NCBI RefSeq assembly: GCF_900176255.2
Contig: NZ_FXEG02000005.1
Span: 930,001 to 994,000, forward strand
Direction: 5' to 3'
Length of the DNA stretch: 64,000 nucleotides
DNA from: Mycobacterium ahvazicum
GTDB taxonomy: Bacteria; Actinomycetota; Actinomycetes; Mycobacteriales; Mycobacteriaceae
A program made the position numbers and the translations under genes. The notes below the pieces were generated by a model that worked only from the letters and a program-made list of their open reading frames with translations, did no database searches and had not been told where the DNA came from. Of this stretch, positions 1-8,631 are shown piece after piece. Numbering within the stretch: position 1 is the first letter of the stretch; every line of letters starts with the position of its first letter.

Positions 1-914
1 TCGCGCGGATCGGTTCGTCGGTCGGCGATTCGGATCCGTACGGCCTCGACCTGCAACTGGCCCTGTGCATGTGCTACGAGCTGCACTACCGGGGTTTCGC
101 GGGCGTGGATCCCGCCTGGGAATGGAATCCCGACCTGCTGCGACTGCGCGGCGAACTCGAGCGTGCCTTCCTGGCGGGTGTGCGTCGCGATGTCGGCCCG
201 ATCGAACCCGACCGGACCGCGACGGCGGAGATGGAAGCGATTTCCGTCGAGCCCGTCAACGGCACCGGGCCGTCCTACTATTTGCGCGGCACCGGGACCT
301 GGCAGCAGATGCGCGAGTACTTCGTGCACCGATCGCTGTATCACCTCAAGGAGGGCGATCCGCATGCCTGGGCCATCCCGCGACTGACGGGCGGCGCCAA
401 GGCGGCATTCGTGGCGATCGAATTCGACGAGTACGGCGCCGGGCAGGGCCACCGAGTCCACCAACAGCTCTTCGCGGACCTGATGGCGGCGGCGGATCTG
501 GACGCGACCTATCTGGGGTACCTGGACGCCGTGCCCGCCGAAGCGCTTGCCGTGGTCAACCTGATGTCACTGTTCGGCCTGCATCGTCGGCTGCGTGGCG
601 CGGCGATCGGACATTTCGCCGCCACGGAGATCACGTCGTCGCCCGGCTCGCGGCGGATGGCTCAAGCGCTCGAGCGGATGGATGCACCACCGGCGTGCGT
701 CGCGTTCTACCGCGAACACGTCGAGGCTGACGCCGTGCATGAACAAGTGGTGCGCTACGACGTGGTCGGTGATCTGGTCGCCCGCGAACCGGAGCTGGAC
801 CGCGACATCGTTTTCGGGATCCGGGCGCTCGCTGCCGTGGAGGATCGCCTCGCCGACACAATCCTGACGTCCTGGAAGCAGGACCAGACCTCATTGCGGC
901 GACCGCTTAACTAG
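1..914 (+). CDS. Iron-containing redox enzyme family protein (haem-oxygenase-like fold), 5' end outside window
   Basis: The frame is open from the first bases of the window to the TAA at 912-914. An ATG lies at 69, but the upstream residues (DSDPYGLDLQLALCMCYELHYRG) continue the same conserved-looking stretch, so the true start is off the left edge. About 303 residues are visible. The D-x-Q-L-A-L-x-x-C-Y-E-L-H-Y-R-G block and the acidic/His pattern further on (HHxx-like EHVEADAVHE near residues 240-250) fit the haem-oxygenase-like diiron family that is common in actinobacteria. Substrate unknown. It is convergent with a CDGSH Fe-S gene 14 bases away, which suggests a redox neighbourhood. The family assignment rests on remembered motif patterns, not on a search. 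Confidence 0.8.
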   Translation, partial: ARIGSSVGDSDPYGLDLQLALCMCYELHYRGFAGVDPAWEWNPDLLRLRGELERAFLAGVRRDVGPIEPDRTATAEMEAISVEPVNGTGPSYYLRGTGTWQQMREYFVHRSLYHLKEGDPHAWAIPRLTGGAKAAFVAIEFDEYGAGQGHRVHQQLFADLMAAADLDATYLGYLDAVPAEALAVVNLMSLFGLHRRLRGAAIGHFAATEITSSPGSRRMAQALERMDAPPACVAFYREHVEADAVHEQVVRYDVVGDLVAREPELDRDIVFGIRALAAVEDRLADTILTSWKQDQTSLRRPLN

Positions 915-928
915 GCCTCAATCAGGCC

Positions 929-1138
929 TCAATCCGGCCTGGTGCCAACGCCTTCGACGTGCCGGCAGCGGCGGTGACTGGTGTCGCACAACGGGTATTC
1001 GCGACTGCGCCCGCAGGTGCAGATGGCCACCATGAACCGGTCGGATTCGACGACCCGGCCGTCGTCGACTTCGATACGCACCGGACCCGGTAACAGGATG
1101 GGCCCCTTGGGGACCACACGTACCCGCGTGCCGGTCAT
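929..1138 (-). CDS. CDGSH-type iron-sulfur domain protein
   Basis: A 69-residue protein with a C-terminal C-x-C-x2-S-x3-P-x-C-D-x-S-H motif (CTCGRSREYPLCDTSH). This is the 3-Cys/1-His ligand set of CDGSH (mitoNEET-type) proteins, which bind a [2Fe-2S] cluster and act in electron or cluster transfer. The central Gly of CDGSH is Thr here. The start ATG at 1138 overlaps the TGA of the upstream methyltransferase gene (ATGA), so the two are probably translationally coupled. The longer open frame to 1648 is a shadow of the methyltransferase gene. Confidence 0.88.
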   Translation of the reverse strand: MTGTRVRVVPKGPILLPGPVRIEVDDGRVVESDRFMVAICTCGRSREYPLCDTSHRRCRHVEGVGTRPD

Positions 1139-1827
1139 CGCTTGTCCGCCCTGATCACCACCAGGTCCTCCTCCCGGCAGCCCTGCGGCACCAGACCGAT
1201 CTGCTCCAGCCAACGGGCGCGCTGGGCTAGCACCGGACCGAACGGAATGCGTTCGGAGGCAACGACATCGGCGTTCAACCCGGTAGAGCGCAGGTAGTCC
1301 AGCGAGCGGTGGATGCCGGCCAGGGCCGACTGGACCAGGAGCAGGGATCCGCCGTCGCACAACAAATCTGATGCCGCCGCGCAAAGCGGGTCCAGCACCC
1401 GCCGGCCGTCCCGGCCGGCATTCCACGCCCATGACGGGCCCACTCCCGGCGAGACCATGTCGATGTCGTCCTCCGGCGGGGTCGGCACGTAGGGCGGGTT
1501 GGCCACCACCACCTCGAACGGTTCGCATCGCAGCGCGGCGATCCACGAGCCTTCCCGGACATCGATATCGACGCCCGCGACGCCCGCATTGCCCTGGGTG
1601 GAACTCACCGCGTGCGGGCAGATATCGAACGCCGTCACACTGGCGCAACCCATTTCAGCCGCGGCGATCGCGGCGAACCCGCTTCCGGTACACAGATCCA
1701 GAACCCGACGACCCGGAATCAGGCCGCTGTATTGCATTGCGCGGACCAGCAATCTGGAATCGGCTTGTGGCTGATACACAGTCGGCTCAACTAGAACGTC
1801 GGCGGTAACGGGGTACGTGCTCGTCAA
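1135..1827 (-). CDS. HemK/PrmC-like class I SAM methyltransferase
   Basis: About 230 residues with a Rossmann SAM-binding motif (VLDLCTGSGFAAIAAA) and the N-P-P-Y catalytic motif (VVVANPPYVPTP). Known HemK/PrmC-family enzymes with NPPY methylate glutamine, adenine or related amide nitrogens. The C-terminus differs enough from release-factor PrmC that the substrate is uncertain. I chose the TTG at 1827 because AAAGG sits about 8 nt upstream; an in-frame ATG at 1887 gives 250 residues but has no clear ribosome site. It is the first gene of a two-gene unit with the CDGSH protein. Confidence 0.85.
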   Translation of the reverse strand: MTSTYPVTADVLVEPTVYQPQADSRLLVRAMQYSGLIPGRRVLDLCTGSGFAAIAAAEMGCASVTAFDICPHAVSSTQGNAGVAGVDIDVREGSWIAALRCEPFEVVVANPPYVPTPPEDDIDMVSPGVGPSWAWNAGRDGRRVLDPLCAAASDLLCDGGSLLLVQSALAGIHRSLDYLRSTGLNADVVASERIPFGPVLAQRARWLEQIGLVPQGCREEDLVVIRADKR

Positions 1828-1923
1828 CGGCGGGCCTTTCGCAAGATCGCCGTGGCGATCACGGCATTTCGTGGGTAATTCCCACAAACAATGCGTTGAA
1901 ACGCCAAAGCGGCCTGACGAGGC

Positions 1924-2478
1924 CTAACCCGTTGCTGCGTGCGCGAATTGCTTGATCAGCGTGGAGCAGAATGCCGGCAGGTCCGACGGGGAACGACTGG
2001 TGATCAGGTTGCCGTCGACGACGACCTCCTCGTCGACCACCTGCGCGCCCGCATTGCGCAAGTCGGTGCGAATACTCGGGTAAGAGGTGAGTTTTCGCCC
2101 GGCGGCCACCCCGGCCTCGACCAGCGTCCACGGCCCGTGGCAGATGGCCGCAACCGGCTTTCCCGATCCGACGAAGTCGCGAACGAACGAGACCGCGGTC
2201 GCGTCGTTGCGCAGTTTGTCGGGGTTCACGGTGCCGCCCGGCAATACCAGTCCGTCGAACTCCTCCACCGAGGCATCCGACACCGCACGGTCGACCGTGA
2301 ATCGTCCGGCGGGCTCGAGATCATGTTCGCGCGCCTGGATTTCGCCGGCCTTCAGCGAGAGGACCTCGACGTGCGCGCCCGCTTGCTTGAGGGCCGCGCG
2401 CGGCTGCTCGAGTTCGACCTTTTCCACTCCGTCGGCCGCCAGAATGGCGATCGTCTTGCCTTGCAGTTCGTTTGCCAT
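1924..2478 (-). CDS. DJ-1/PfpI family protein (class I glutamine amidotransferase-like)
   Basis: 184 residues, the usual length for bacterial PfpI-like proteins. The nucleophile elbow AICHGPW puts Cys113-His114 at the expected place, and the acidic partner lies in the N-terminal helix (VEKVELEQP, Glu22 or Glu24). Members act as proteases, glyoxalase/deglycase or general stress proteins; the specific activity is not predictable here. ATG at 2478 is preferred over the in-frame ATG at 2493 because AAGGAGA lies 6-11 nt upstream of it. The gene follows a small membrane-protein gene on the same strand with a 17-nt gap, so the two are probably co-transcribed. Confidence 0.9.
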   Translation of the reverse strand: MANELQGKTIAILAADGVEKVELEQPRAALKQAGAHVEVLSLKAGEIQAREHDLEPAGRFTVDRAVSDASVEEFDGLVLPGGTVNPDKLRNDATAVSFVRDFVGSGKPVAAICHGPWTLVEAGVAAGRKLTSYPSIRTDLRNAGAQVVDEEVVVDGNLITSRSPSDLPAFCSTLIKQFAHAATG

Positions 2479-2495
2479 CGTGTTCTCCTTCACGG

Positions 2496-2891
2496 TTAGA
2501 CGGCGTAGGTTGCGCCGTTGCGGGTGGTGCGTAACGCCGTGTAGAGGTCCAACGCTCCGATTCCGGTAAGAGCCACACCGGCAATGGTTCCGCGCCGTCG
2601 GTGTCCGCGTTCGCGGCGCGCCACTCCCACCACCAGCAGCGCCAGGTCCAGGACATCACCGGCGACCCGGGTCCACACCAACCTGTCGGGGCCTCCCAAC
2701 AGGGCTGCGCCATGGCCACATTCGCGCACACCCAGCGCTCGGATGACCCGGCGTGCCAGCCTGGTGTCGTCCACCCCCGCGAGGGCGGCGACTTTCCCGG
2801 GCGCCACGATTTCGCTCAGCCCGAGGCCGACACTGGCTCCGCCGAGGCCGTTCACCAACGCCGTGGTTGTCTTACCGGATGGATCGGTCAT
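2496..2891 (-). CDS. Small integral membrane protein, function unknown
   Basis: 131 residues with at least three hydrophobic stretches (near 12-38, 75-90 and 100-115) interrupted by short Arg-rich loops (ARRVIRAL, VARRERGHRRRG). A ribosome site GGGAG lies upstream of the ATG at 2891. This looks like the small hypothetical membrane proteins often found beside stress or cyclase/dehydrase genes in mycobacteria; I do not recognise a named family with confidence. It is first in a unit with the PfpI-like gene. Confidence 0.8.
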   Translation of the reverse strand: MTDPSGKTTTALVNGLGGASVGLGLSEIVAPGKVAALAGVDDTRLARRVIRALGVRECGHGAALLGGPDRLVWTRVAGDVLDLALLVVGVARRERGHRRRGTIAGVALTGIGALDLYTALRTTRNGATYAV

Positions 2892-2940
2892 CGGTATCTC
2901 CCTTGCGTGATGCCGGCCCGAATACCCTTGCCGGAACGCG

Positions 2941-3939
2941 TCAAACGCGTGTCTGAGACGACGCCTCGCGCAGTGCGTTCAGCAAAGGTTCTGCCGCTTC
3001 TTTGAGAAATAGATCCTGTGTCGGCCCACCGATCTGAATCAGCGCGATATCGGTGAAACCGGCTTCCCAGTACGGCCGCACGGCGTCCACGATCGCGTCC
3101 AGGTCCGGCCCGCACGGAATGGAATCTGCGACGTCTTCGGGTCGTACGAACTGGGTCGCGCCGGCGAAACCGGCCGGGGTCGGCAAGTCGGCGTTGACCG
3201 CCCAGCCACCGCCGAACCACCGGAACTGGTCGTGTGCGCGTGCGATCGCGGCGTCGCGGTCGGGGTCCCAGCACACCGGAATCTGCCCGACCACCCGCCC
3301 GCCCTCGGCTCCATTGGCGGCCTGCCGAGTGGCATGCCAGGAGTCCACCAGATCCTTGTCCGGCTGCACCGCGATCAGGTGATCGGCGAGCTTGGCGAAT
3401 TTCTCGACACTGTTCAGGCCGCTCATCGCCACACCGATGCCGACCGGAACGTCGGGCAGATCCCAGAGCCGCGCGGAATCCACCTGAAAGTAGTCGCCGC
3501 GCCAGCTCACCAGCCGGCCGCCGAACAGCTCACGAATGATTTTGATGGCTTCGCGAAGCATGTCCTGGCGCCGTTCGGCCGTTGGCCAGCCCTTACCGAC
3601 GACGTGCTCGTTGAGGTTCTCCCCGCTGCCCAACCCGAGGGTGAACCGGCCGTCGGCCAGAATCTGCACGGTGGCGGCCTGCTGAGCGACGACCGCGGGG
3701 TGATACCGCATCGTCGGGCAGGTCACGTAGGTGTACAGGTCGACTCGCTCGGTCGCGTGTGCCACCGCGCCCAGCACCGCCCAGGCGTTGGGTGCGTGCC
3801 CCTGTGAGGTCAGCCACGGGAAGAAGTGATCGCTGCAGACCTCAAAGTCGAACCCGCGCTGCTCGGCCGAAACCGCGTATCGGACAAGGTCTTTGGGTCC
3901 GCTCTGCTCGGTCATCAAGGTGTAGCCGAACTTAGTCAT
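2941..3939 (-). CDS. LLM-class, probably F420-dependent oxidoreductase
   Basis: 332 residues of a luciferase-like monooxygenase (bacterial luciferase TIM barrel). Features typical of the F420-dependent glucose-6-phosphate-dehydrogenase-like branch are the N-terminal FGYTLM start, the SDHFFPW segment, TCPTMRYHPAVVAQ and the glycine-rich LGLGSGENLNEHV phosphate/cofactor loop. It would use coenzyme F420 in the cytoplasm; the substrate is unknown. MTKFGYTLM at 3939 is the likely start, because the extra 11 residues from 3972 do not look like protein. It is a single gene, separated from its neighbours by about 40-50 nt. Confidence 0.9.
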   Translation of the reverse strand: MTKFGYTLMTEQSGPKDLVRYAVSAEQRGFDFEVCSDHFFPWLTSQGHAPNAWAVLGAVAHATERVDLYTYVTCPTMRYHPAVVAQQAATVQILADGRFTLGLGSGENLNEHVVGKGWPTAERRQDMLREAIKIIRELFGGRLVSWRGDYFQVDSARLWDLPDVPVGIGVAMSGLNSVEKFAKLADHLIAVQPDKDLVDSWHATRQAANGAEGGRVVGQIPVCWDPDRDAAIARAHDQFRWFGGGWAVNADLPTPAGFAGATQFVRPEDVADSIPCGPDLDAIVDAVRPYWEAGFTDIALIQIGGPTQDLFLKEAAEPLLNALREASSQTRV

Positions 3940-3979
3940 ACCCGACCGGATACCCCCGGTCCACGGACGCAAACGACGG

Positions 3980-4444
3980 TTAAAGCCGGTCCTTGACCGC
4001 CGCCGACAGCCGGGAACCGTCTGCCTTGCCGGCCGCGATCGCGGTCGCGGCCTTCATGACCTGTCCCATCTGTTTCATGCTGGGGCGCTCGCCGATGGCC
4101 TCAGCAACCTGGGCGATGGCGGTGTCGACCACATCGGCTATCTCCGCCTCGGTGAGCGGCGTGGGCAGATACTCGTCGATGATCCGGGCCTCGGCATGCT
4201 CGTTAGCGGCCAGCTCGCCGCGGCCGTTCTGGGTGTAGATCTCGGCAGCCTCACCGCGCTTGCGGGATTCCCGGGCGAATACCTTGAGGATTTCGTCATC
4301 GGAAAGCTCCCTGGCCTCCTTGCCGGAGACTTCCTCGGTCTGGATAGCGGCCAGCAACATGCGCAGGGTCGCGGTCCGCAACTTATCCTGGGCCTTCATC
4401 GCCCCGGTGAGGTCCGCCCGAAGCCGGGCTTTGAGTTCCGCCAT
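3980..4444 (-). CDS. GatB/YqeY domain-containing protein
   Basis: 154 residues, full length for stand-alone YqeY. Visible features are the N-terminal LKARLRADLTGAMKAQDKLRTATLRMLLAAI block, RESRKRGEAAEIY, and the tail G-x-x-x-K-Q-M-G-Q-V-M-K with GKADGSRLSAAVKDRL. The fold is that of the tRNA-binding tail of GatB/GatE amidotransferases; the cellular role of the free-standing form is not settled. It corresponds in position to Rv3688c from memory. It is transcribed divergently from the membrane protein gene at 4575. Confidence 0.93.
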   Translation of the reverse strand: MAELKARLRADLTGAMKAQDKLRTATLRMLLAAIQTEEVSGKEARELSDDEILKVFARESRKRGEAAEIYTQNGRGELAANEHAEARIIDEYLPTPLTEAEIADVVDTAIAQVAEAIGERPSMKQMGQVMKAATAIAAGKADGSRLSAAVKDRL

Positions 4445-4574
4445 GCCCAGAGACGCTACGCGCCCGGACTGTGCAGGCCAGCGGTGGCGGGACCGGACAC
4501 TGGGCAAGATTGAGAAAAGCCCCGACCGCCGACAGGATGGACCCCATGACGAACCACGACGGCTGCCGGACACG

Positions 4575-5834
4575 GTGAGCTCGCTTCCGCCTGGCTATCC
4601 GGCCGGCCCGCCGCCTGCAGGGCCCACACCCGGCGCCTTTCCGCCGGGGCCGCCCGCGCGCAGCGGTCCACCGCCCGGGTACGGGGCACAGCCCGCTTAC
4701 GGGCCGCCTGGCTACGGACCGGGCTACACCCCACCACCCGGTTACACCCCACCACCCGGTTACGGCCCACCTCCCGGTTACGGGCCCCCAACCGGCTACG
4801 GGCCACCACCCGGCTACGGCGCGCCGCCCGGCTACGGATCGCCCCAGCTGGCGCCGGGAGGCATCAAACCCGGGATCATCCCGCTGCGCCCGCTGAGCCT
4901 CAGCGACATCTTCAACGGCGCGGTCGGCTACATCCGCACCAACCCGAAGGCCACGCTGGGGTTGACCGCCATCGTCGTTGTGGTCATGCAGATCATTTCG
5001 CTGGTCGCGACCGTGGGGCCCATTGCCGCGTTCGGCGGGATCACCGACGACCGATCGGCAGAAATGAACTGGGGAGTGGTCGGCGCGTGGTTCGGCTCGA
5101 TGGGTGTCGGCGTGCTGGTCACCTGGCTGGGCAGCATGCTGCTGTCCGGAATGCTCACCGTCATCGTCGGGCGGGCGGTGTTCGGATCGTCGATCACGAT
5201 CGGCGAGACGTGGGCCAAGATCCGTGGGCGGCTGCTCCCGTTGCTCGGCCTGGCGCTGCTGGAATTCGCCGTCGTGGCCGCACTGTTCGGGCTCGCCGCC
5301 GTGATCATCGCGCTGATCGCGGCGATCGGCAACGGGGCCGCGGCGGTGCTGATCGGTATCCCGATGTTCTTGGCCCTGATCGCGTTGATGATGTACCTGT
5401 ACATGGTCGTGCTGTTCGCGCCGGTGCTGATCGTGCTGGAGCGGCTGCCGGTCCTCGATGCGATCACCAGATCCTTTGCGCTGCTTCGTAATGGCTTCTG
5501 GCGGGTGCTGGGCATCCGGGTGCTGACGTTCATCGTGGCCGGTGTCGTCTCCGGGGCGATCAGCGCACCGTTCAGCATCGTCGGGCAGGTGATGCTGGCC
5601 GGAATGCCGTCCACGGGACTTCTGCTGCTGGGCACCATGATCACGTCGATCGGATCGGCGATCGGCCAGATCATCACGGCGCCGTTCAACGCCGGCGTCA
5701 TCGTGCTGCTCTACACCGACCGCCGCATCCGCGCCGAGGCATTCGATCTGGTACTGCAATCCGGTGCGGCGAGCGGACCGTACGCAGCCGCCTCGACCGA
5801 CCACCTCTGGCTGACCCGGCCATTAGCGGGCTGA
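4575..5834 (+). CDS. Pro/Gly/Tyr-rich N-terminus plus polytopic membrane domain (Rv3689-like)
   Basis: 419 residues. The first 90 or so are a low-complexity tail of P-P-G-Y-G repeats, presumably cytoplasmic. The rest has about six hydrophobic segments and resembles the membrane domain found with glycerophosphodiester phosphodiesterases and in many actinobacterial envelope proteins. The GTG at 4575 lacks a good ribosome site. An ATG at 4546 with AGGATGG upstream opens a 10-codon frame whose TGA overlaps this GTG, so either translation is coupled or a single-base indel has shifted the original start. First gene of the 4575-9953 operon. Confidence 0.8.
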   Translation: MSSLPPGYPAGPPPAGPTPGAFPPGPPARSGPPPGYGAQPAYGPPGYGPGYTPPPGYTPPPGYGPPPGYGPPTGYGPPPGYGAPPGYGSPQLAPGGIKPGIIPLRPLSLSDIFNGAVGYIRTNPKATLGLTAIVVVVMQIISLVATVGPIAAFGGITDDRSAEMNWGVVGAWFGSMGVGVLVTWLGSMLLSGMLTVIVGRAVFGSSITIGETWAKIRGRLLPLLGLALLEFAVVAALFGLAAVIIALIAAIGNGAAAVLIGIPMFLALIALMMYLYMVVLFAPVLIVLERLPVLDAITRSFALLRNGFWRVLGIRVLTFIVAGVVSGAISAPFSIVGQVMLAGMPSTGLLLLGTMITSIGSAIGQIITAPFNAGVIVLLYTDRRIRAEAFDLVLQSGAASGPYAAASTDHLWLTRPLAG

Positions 5835-5846
5835 GCGAGAACCACA

Positions 5847-6500
5847 GTGCCTTCTATCGACATCGACCGTGATGCCGCTCACCAGGCCGCAGCCGACGAG
5901 CTCAGCAAGCCGATCTATACCAAGGCGTCCGCGACCCAGCAGCTCATGGATTGGATCAACGAGTTGCTGTACCGGCTGTTACAGAAGACCTCCTCGCTAC
6001 CCGGCGGCTGGTTGACCACCGCGGTGCTGCTCACCCTGCTGGCCATCGCAATCGTGGTTGCCATCCACACCGCGCGACGCACCATGCGCAGCAGGCGCCG
6101 CGGTGACTACCAACTATTCGAAGCCGCTCAGCTGACCGCGGCTCAGCATCGTGCGACGGCGGAAAGCTATGCGGCGGAAGGGAATTGGACCGCCGCCATT
6201 CGACACCGGTTGCGAGCCATCGCGCGCCAACTCGAAGAGACCGGGGTGCTGAATCCGGCGCCTGGGCGCACCGCCAACGAGCTGGCCCGAGACGCAGGCG
6301 AGGTGTTGCCTCACCTGACCGGTGAATTGCCGCAAGCGGCAACGGCGTTCAACGACGTCACGTACGGGGAGGTGCCGGGCACCCAGTCCGCATATCAGAT
6401 GATCGCCGACCTCGACGACCATTTGCGGATGCGGGCTCCGGCCACCCCATCCACGTCCGGGCAGTACACCCCGGCCGAATCATGGGCTCAGGTGCGGTGA
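5847..6500 (+). CDS. DUF4129 domain-containing membrane protein (Rv3690-like)
   Basis: 217 residues with one transmembrane segment (LTTAVLLTLLAIAIVVAIHTA, about 52-72). It is followed by a cytoplasmic DUF4129-like helical region with the AESYAAEGNWTAAIRHRLRAIARQLE and GRTANELARDAG patterns. GTG start at 5847, 12 nt after the preceding stop. DUF4129 proteins regularly sit beside DUF4350, MoxR and DUF58 genes, as here. The family role is unknown, but the linkage suggests envelope assembly or protein quality control. Confidence 0.9.
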   Translation: MPSIDIDRDAAHQAAADELSKPIYTKASATQQLMDWINELLYRLLQKTSSLPGGWLTTAVLLTLLAIAIVVAIHTARRTMRSRRRGDYQLFEAAQLTAAQHRATAESYAAEGNWTAAIRHRLRAIARQLEETGVLNPAPGRTANELARDAGEVLPHLTGELPQAATAFNDVTYGEVPGTQSAYQMIADLDDHLRMRAPATPSTSGQYTPAESWAQVR

Positions 6501-7639
6501 TGGCCACCACCGCATCTCAACCCGCAACGGCGAGCACCGGCCGATGGCGGTCGTGGCGCGGCGTCATCCTCATATTGGTTGTGCTGGCAGCCATCGCCTG
6601 GCTCGGTGCCTACCTGACCGCGCCGCGACCGGGTGCCCGTCTGGACGCGGAGTCGACCGGAACCGACGGCGCCCACGCGTTGGTCACCCTGCTGCGCGAC
6701 GGCGGTGTCGACGTCGTGGTGGCCGACAACCTCGCCGACGTCGAACACGCGGCCCGTCCCGACACGCAAATCCTGTTGGCGCAGAGCCAATTCCTCTCCG
6801 AAGACATGCTGGACCGGCTGGCCAAGGCACCCGGGGATCTGCTCCTGGTCGAACCAACGGCGCGGACCCGCGAGGCCCTGCTGCCCGGCGTGCGCATCTC
6901 GGGCGCCAGTTCTTTTGACAGCAATCCGGACTGCACGCTGCGCGAGGCCGCTCGGGCCGGATCGGTTCGTTTCGGCCCCGCCGACACATTCGACGTCAAA
7001 GACACCCGGGTGATCACCCGCTGTTACGACGGTGTGCTGATTCGTTTCCGGGACAACGGCCGAACCATCACCGCGGTCGGAAGCAGCGACTTCATGACCA
7101 ACCAAGCCCTGACGCAGGCGGGCAATGCCGCGCTGGCGATGAATCTCGCGGGCGACCGGCCCCGCTTGATCTGGTACGCCCCGCACCATACCGAAGATGA
7201 AACAAATTCCGCCACATCGATTTTCGACCTGATCCCGGACAACGTTAACTGGATCGTCTGGCAACTGTGGGTCGTCGTGCTGTTGTTCGCGCTGTGGAAG
7301 GCCCGACGGCCCGGCCCGCTGGTGGCCGAGGACCTGCCCGTCGTGGTGCGCGCCTCGGAGACCGTGGAGGGCCGCGGCCGGCTGTACCGATCCCGGCGGG
7401 CACGCGATCGCGCCGCCGCCGCGCTGCGCACCGCGACGCTGCAGCGGCTGCTGCCCCGGCTCGGCCTGGGTACCGGCGCCCCGGCACAGGCGGTGGTGAT
7501 GACCGTCGCCCAACGCACCGGGATCGACCCGGGATTCGTCTCCTACCACCTGTTCGGCCCGCCGCCGGGCACCGACAACGACTTGCTCCAACTCTCCCGT
7601 GCGCTCGACGACATCGAAAGGCAGGTCACCCACTCGTGA
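6500..7639 (+). CDS. DUF4350 domain-containing membrane protein (Rv3691-like)
   Basis: 379 residues from the ATG at 6500, which overlaps the previous stop (TGATG). A membrane anchor (VILILVVLAAIAWLGAYL, about 20-37) precedes an extracytoplasmic domain of about 200 residues (STGTDGAHALVTLLRDGGVDV onward). A second TM follows (WIVWQLWVVVLLFALW, about 247-262), then a basic cytoplasmic tail. The N-terminal domain resembles the class I amidotransferase-like fold of DUF4350. It belongs to the MoxR/DUF58 operon; a longer start at 6482 is possible. Confidence 0.9.
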   Translation: MATTASQPATASTGRWRSWRGVILILVVLAAIAWLGAYLTAPRPGARLDAESTGTDGAHALVTLLRDGGVDVVVADNLADVEHAARPDTQILLAQSQFLSEDMLDRLAKAPGDLLLVEPTARTREALLPGVRISGASSFDSNPDCTLREAARAGSVRFGPADTFDVKDTRVITRCYDGVLIRFRDNGRTITAVGSSDFMTNQALTQAGNAALAMNLAGDRPRLIWYAPHHTEDETNSATSIFDLIPDNVNWIVWQLWVVVLLFALWKARRPGPLVAEDLPVVVRASETVEGRGRLYRSRRARDRAAAALRTATLQRLLPRLGLGTGAPAQAVVMTVAQRTGIDPGFVSYHLFGPPPGTDNDLLQLSRALDDIERQVTHS

Positions 7640-8631
7640 CACAGTCCCCTTCCGCCCCACCAGCCGCTACGGCACAATCCCCACTCGCGGACTCGGCGCG
7701 CGACGCACTGCTGGCGTTGCGCGGCGAACTTGCCAAGGCCGTCGTCGGACAGGAAGGGGTGATCAGTGGCCTGGTGATCGCGCTACTGTGTCGCGGGCAT
7801 GTGTTGCTGGAAGGTGTTCCGGGCGTGGCGAAGACACTGCTCGTCCGGGCGCTGTCCGCGGCATTGCAACTGGAATTCAAGCGAGTGCAGTTCACCCCCG
7901 ACCTGATGCCCGGTGACGTCACCGGCTCACTGGTGTACGACGCGCGCACCGCCGAGTTCGCGTTCCGACAGGGCCCGGTGTTCACCAATCTGCTGCTGGC
8001 AGACGAGATCAACCGCACCCCACCCAAGACGCAGGCCGCGCTACTCGAGGCCATGGAGGAACGGCAGGTCAGCGTGGACGGCGAAGCTCGGCCGCTGCCA
8101 GACCCTTTCATCGTCGCCGCCACCCAGAACCCCATCGAATACGAGGGCACGTATCAGTTGCCGGAAGCGCAGCTCGACCGCTTCCTGCTCAAGCTGAATG
8201 TGACGCTGCCGTCTCGTGATTCCGAAATCGCCATCCTGGGCCGGCACGCGCACGGCTTCGATCCCCGCGATCTGTCCGCGATCAAACCGGTCGCCGGGCC
8301 CGCCGAACTGGCTGCGGGACGGCAAGCGGTGCAACAGGTTCTGATCGCCGACGAGGTACTGGGATACATCGTCGACATCGTTGGAGCGACCCGCTCCTCC
8401 CCTGCCTTGCAACTGGGCGTGTCACCGCGTGGCGCGACGGCCCTGCTGGGCACCGCGCGCTCCTGGGCGTGGCTGTCGGGCCGAAACTACGTCACTCCCG
8501 ACGACGTGAAGGCGATGGCCCGCCCGACGCTGCGGCACCGGGTGATGCTGCGCCCCGAAGCCGAACTCGAGGGCGCGACGCCTGACGGAGTGCTCGACGG
8601 CATCCTGGCATCGGTCCCGGTGCCGCGCTAG
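7636..8631 (+). CDS. moxR: MoxR-family AAA+ ATPase
   Basis: 331 residues. The Walker A motif GVPGVAKT is at 60-67, Walker B LLLADEIN at about 119-125, sensor 1 in IVAATQNPIEYEGTYQLPEAQLDRF, and the C-terminal lid carries SPRGATALL. MoxR ATPases act as chaperones, usually activating a VWA/DUF58 partner, which is the next gene. The GTG at 7636 overlaps the previous stop (GTGA), so translation is coupled. The large frame extending upstream to 7267 is out-of-frame shadow of the DUF4350 gene. It matches moxR2 (Rv3692) by position. Confidence 0.95.
   Translation: MTQSPSAPPAATAQSPLADSARDALLALRGELAKAVVGQEGVISGLVIALLCRGHVLLEGVPGVAKTLLVRALSAALQLEFKRVQFTPDLMPGDVTGSLVYDARTAEFAFRQGPVFTNLLLADEINRTPPKTQAALLEAMEERQVSVDGEARPLPDPFIVAATQNPIEYEGTYQLPEAQLDRFLLKLNVTLPSRDSEIAILGRHAHGFDPRDLSAIKPVAGPAELAAGRQAVQQVLIADEVLGYIVDIVGATRSSPALQLGVSPRGATALLGTARSWAWLSGRNYVTPDDVKAMARPTLRHRVMLRPEAELEGATPDGVLDGILASVPVPR

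Noticed and set aside
4690..4850. CRISPR-like or minisatellite array in the Pro-Gly-Tyr region
   Set aside because: The periodicity follows PPGYG codons without spacers; it is a coding low-complexity tail.
4383..5804. Long reverse-strand frame of 473 codons opposite the Pro-rich membrane protein
   Set aside because: Composition (Gln/Arg/His/Asp-rich, no domains) is that of an antisense shadow of a high-GC gene; the forward frame has membrane segments and operon context.
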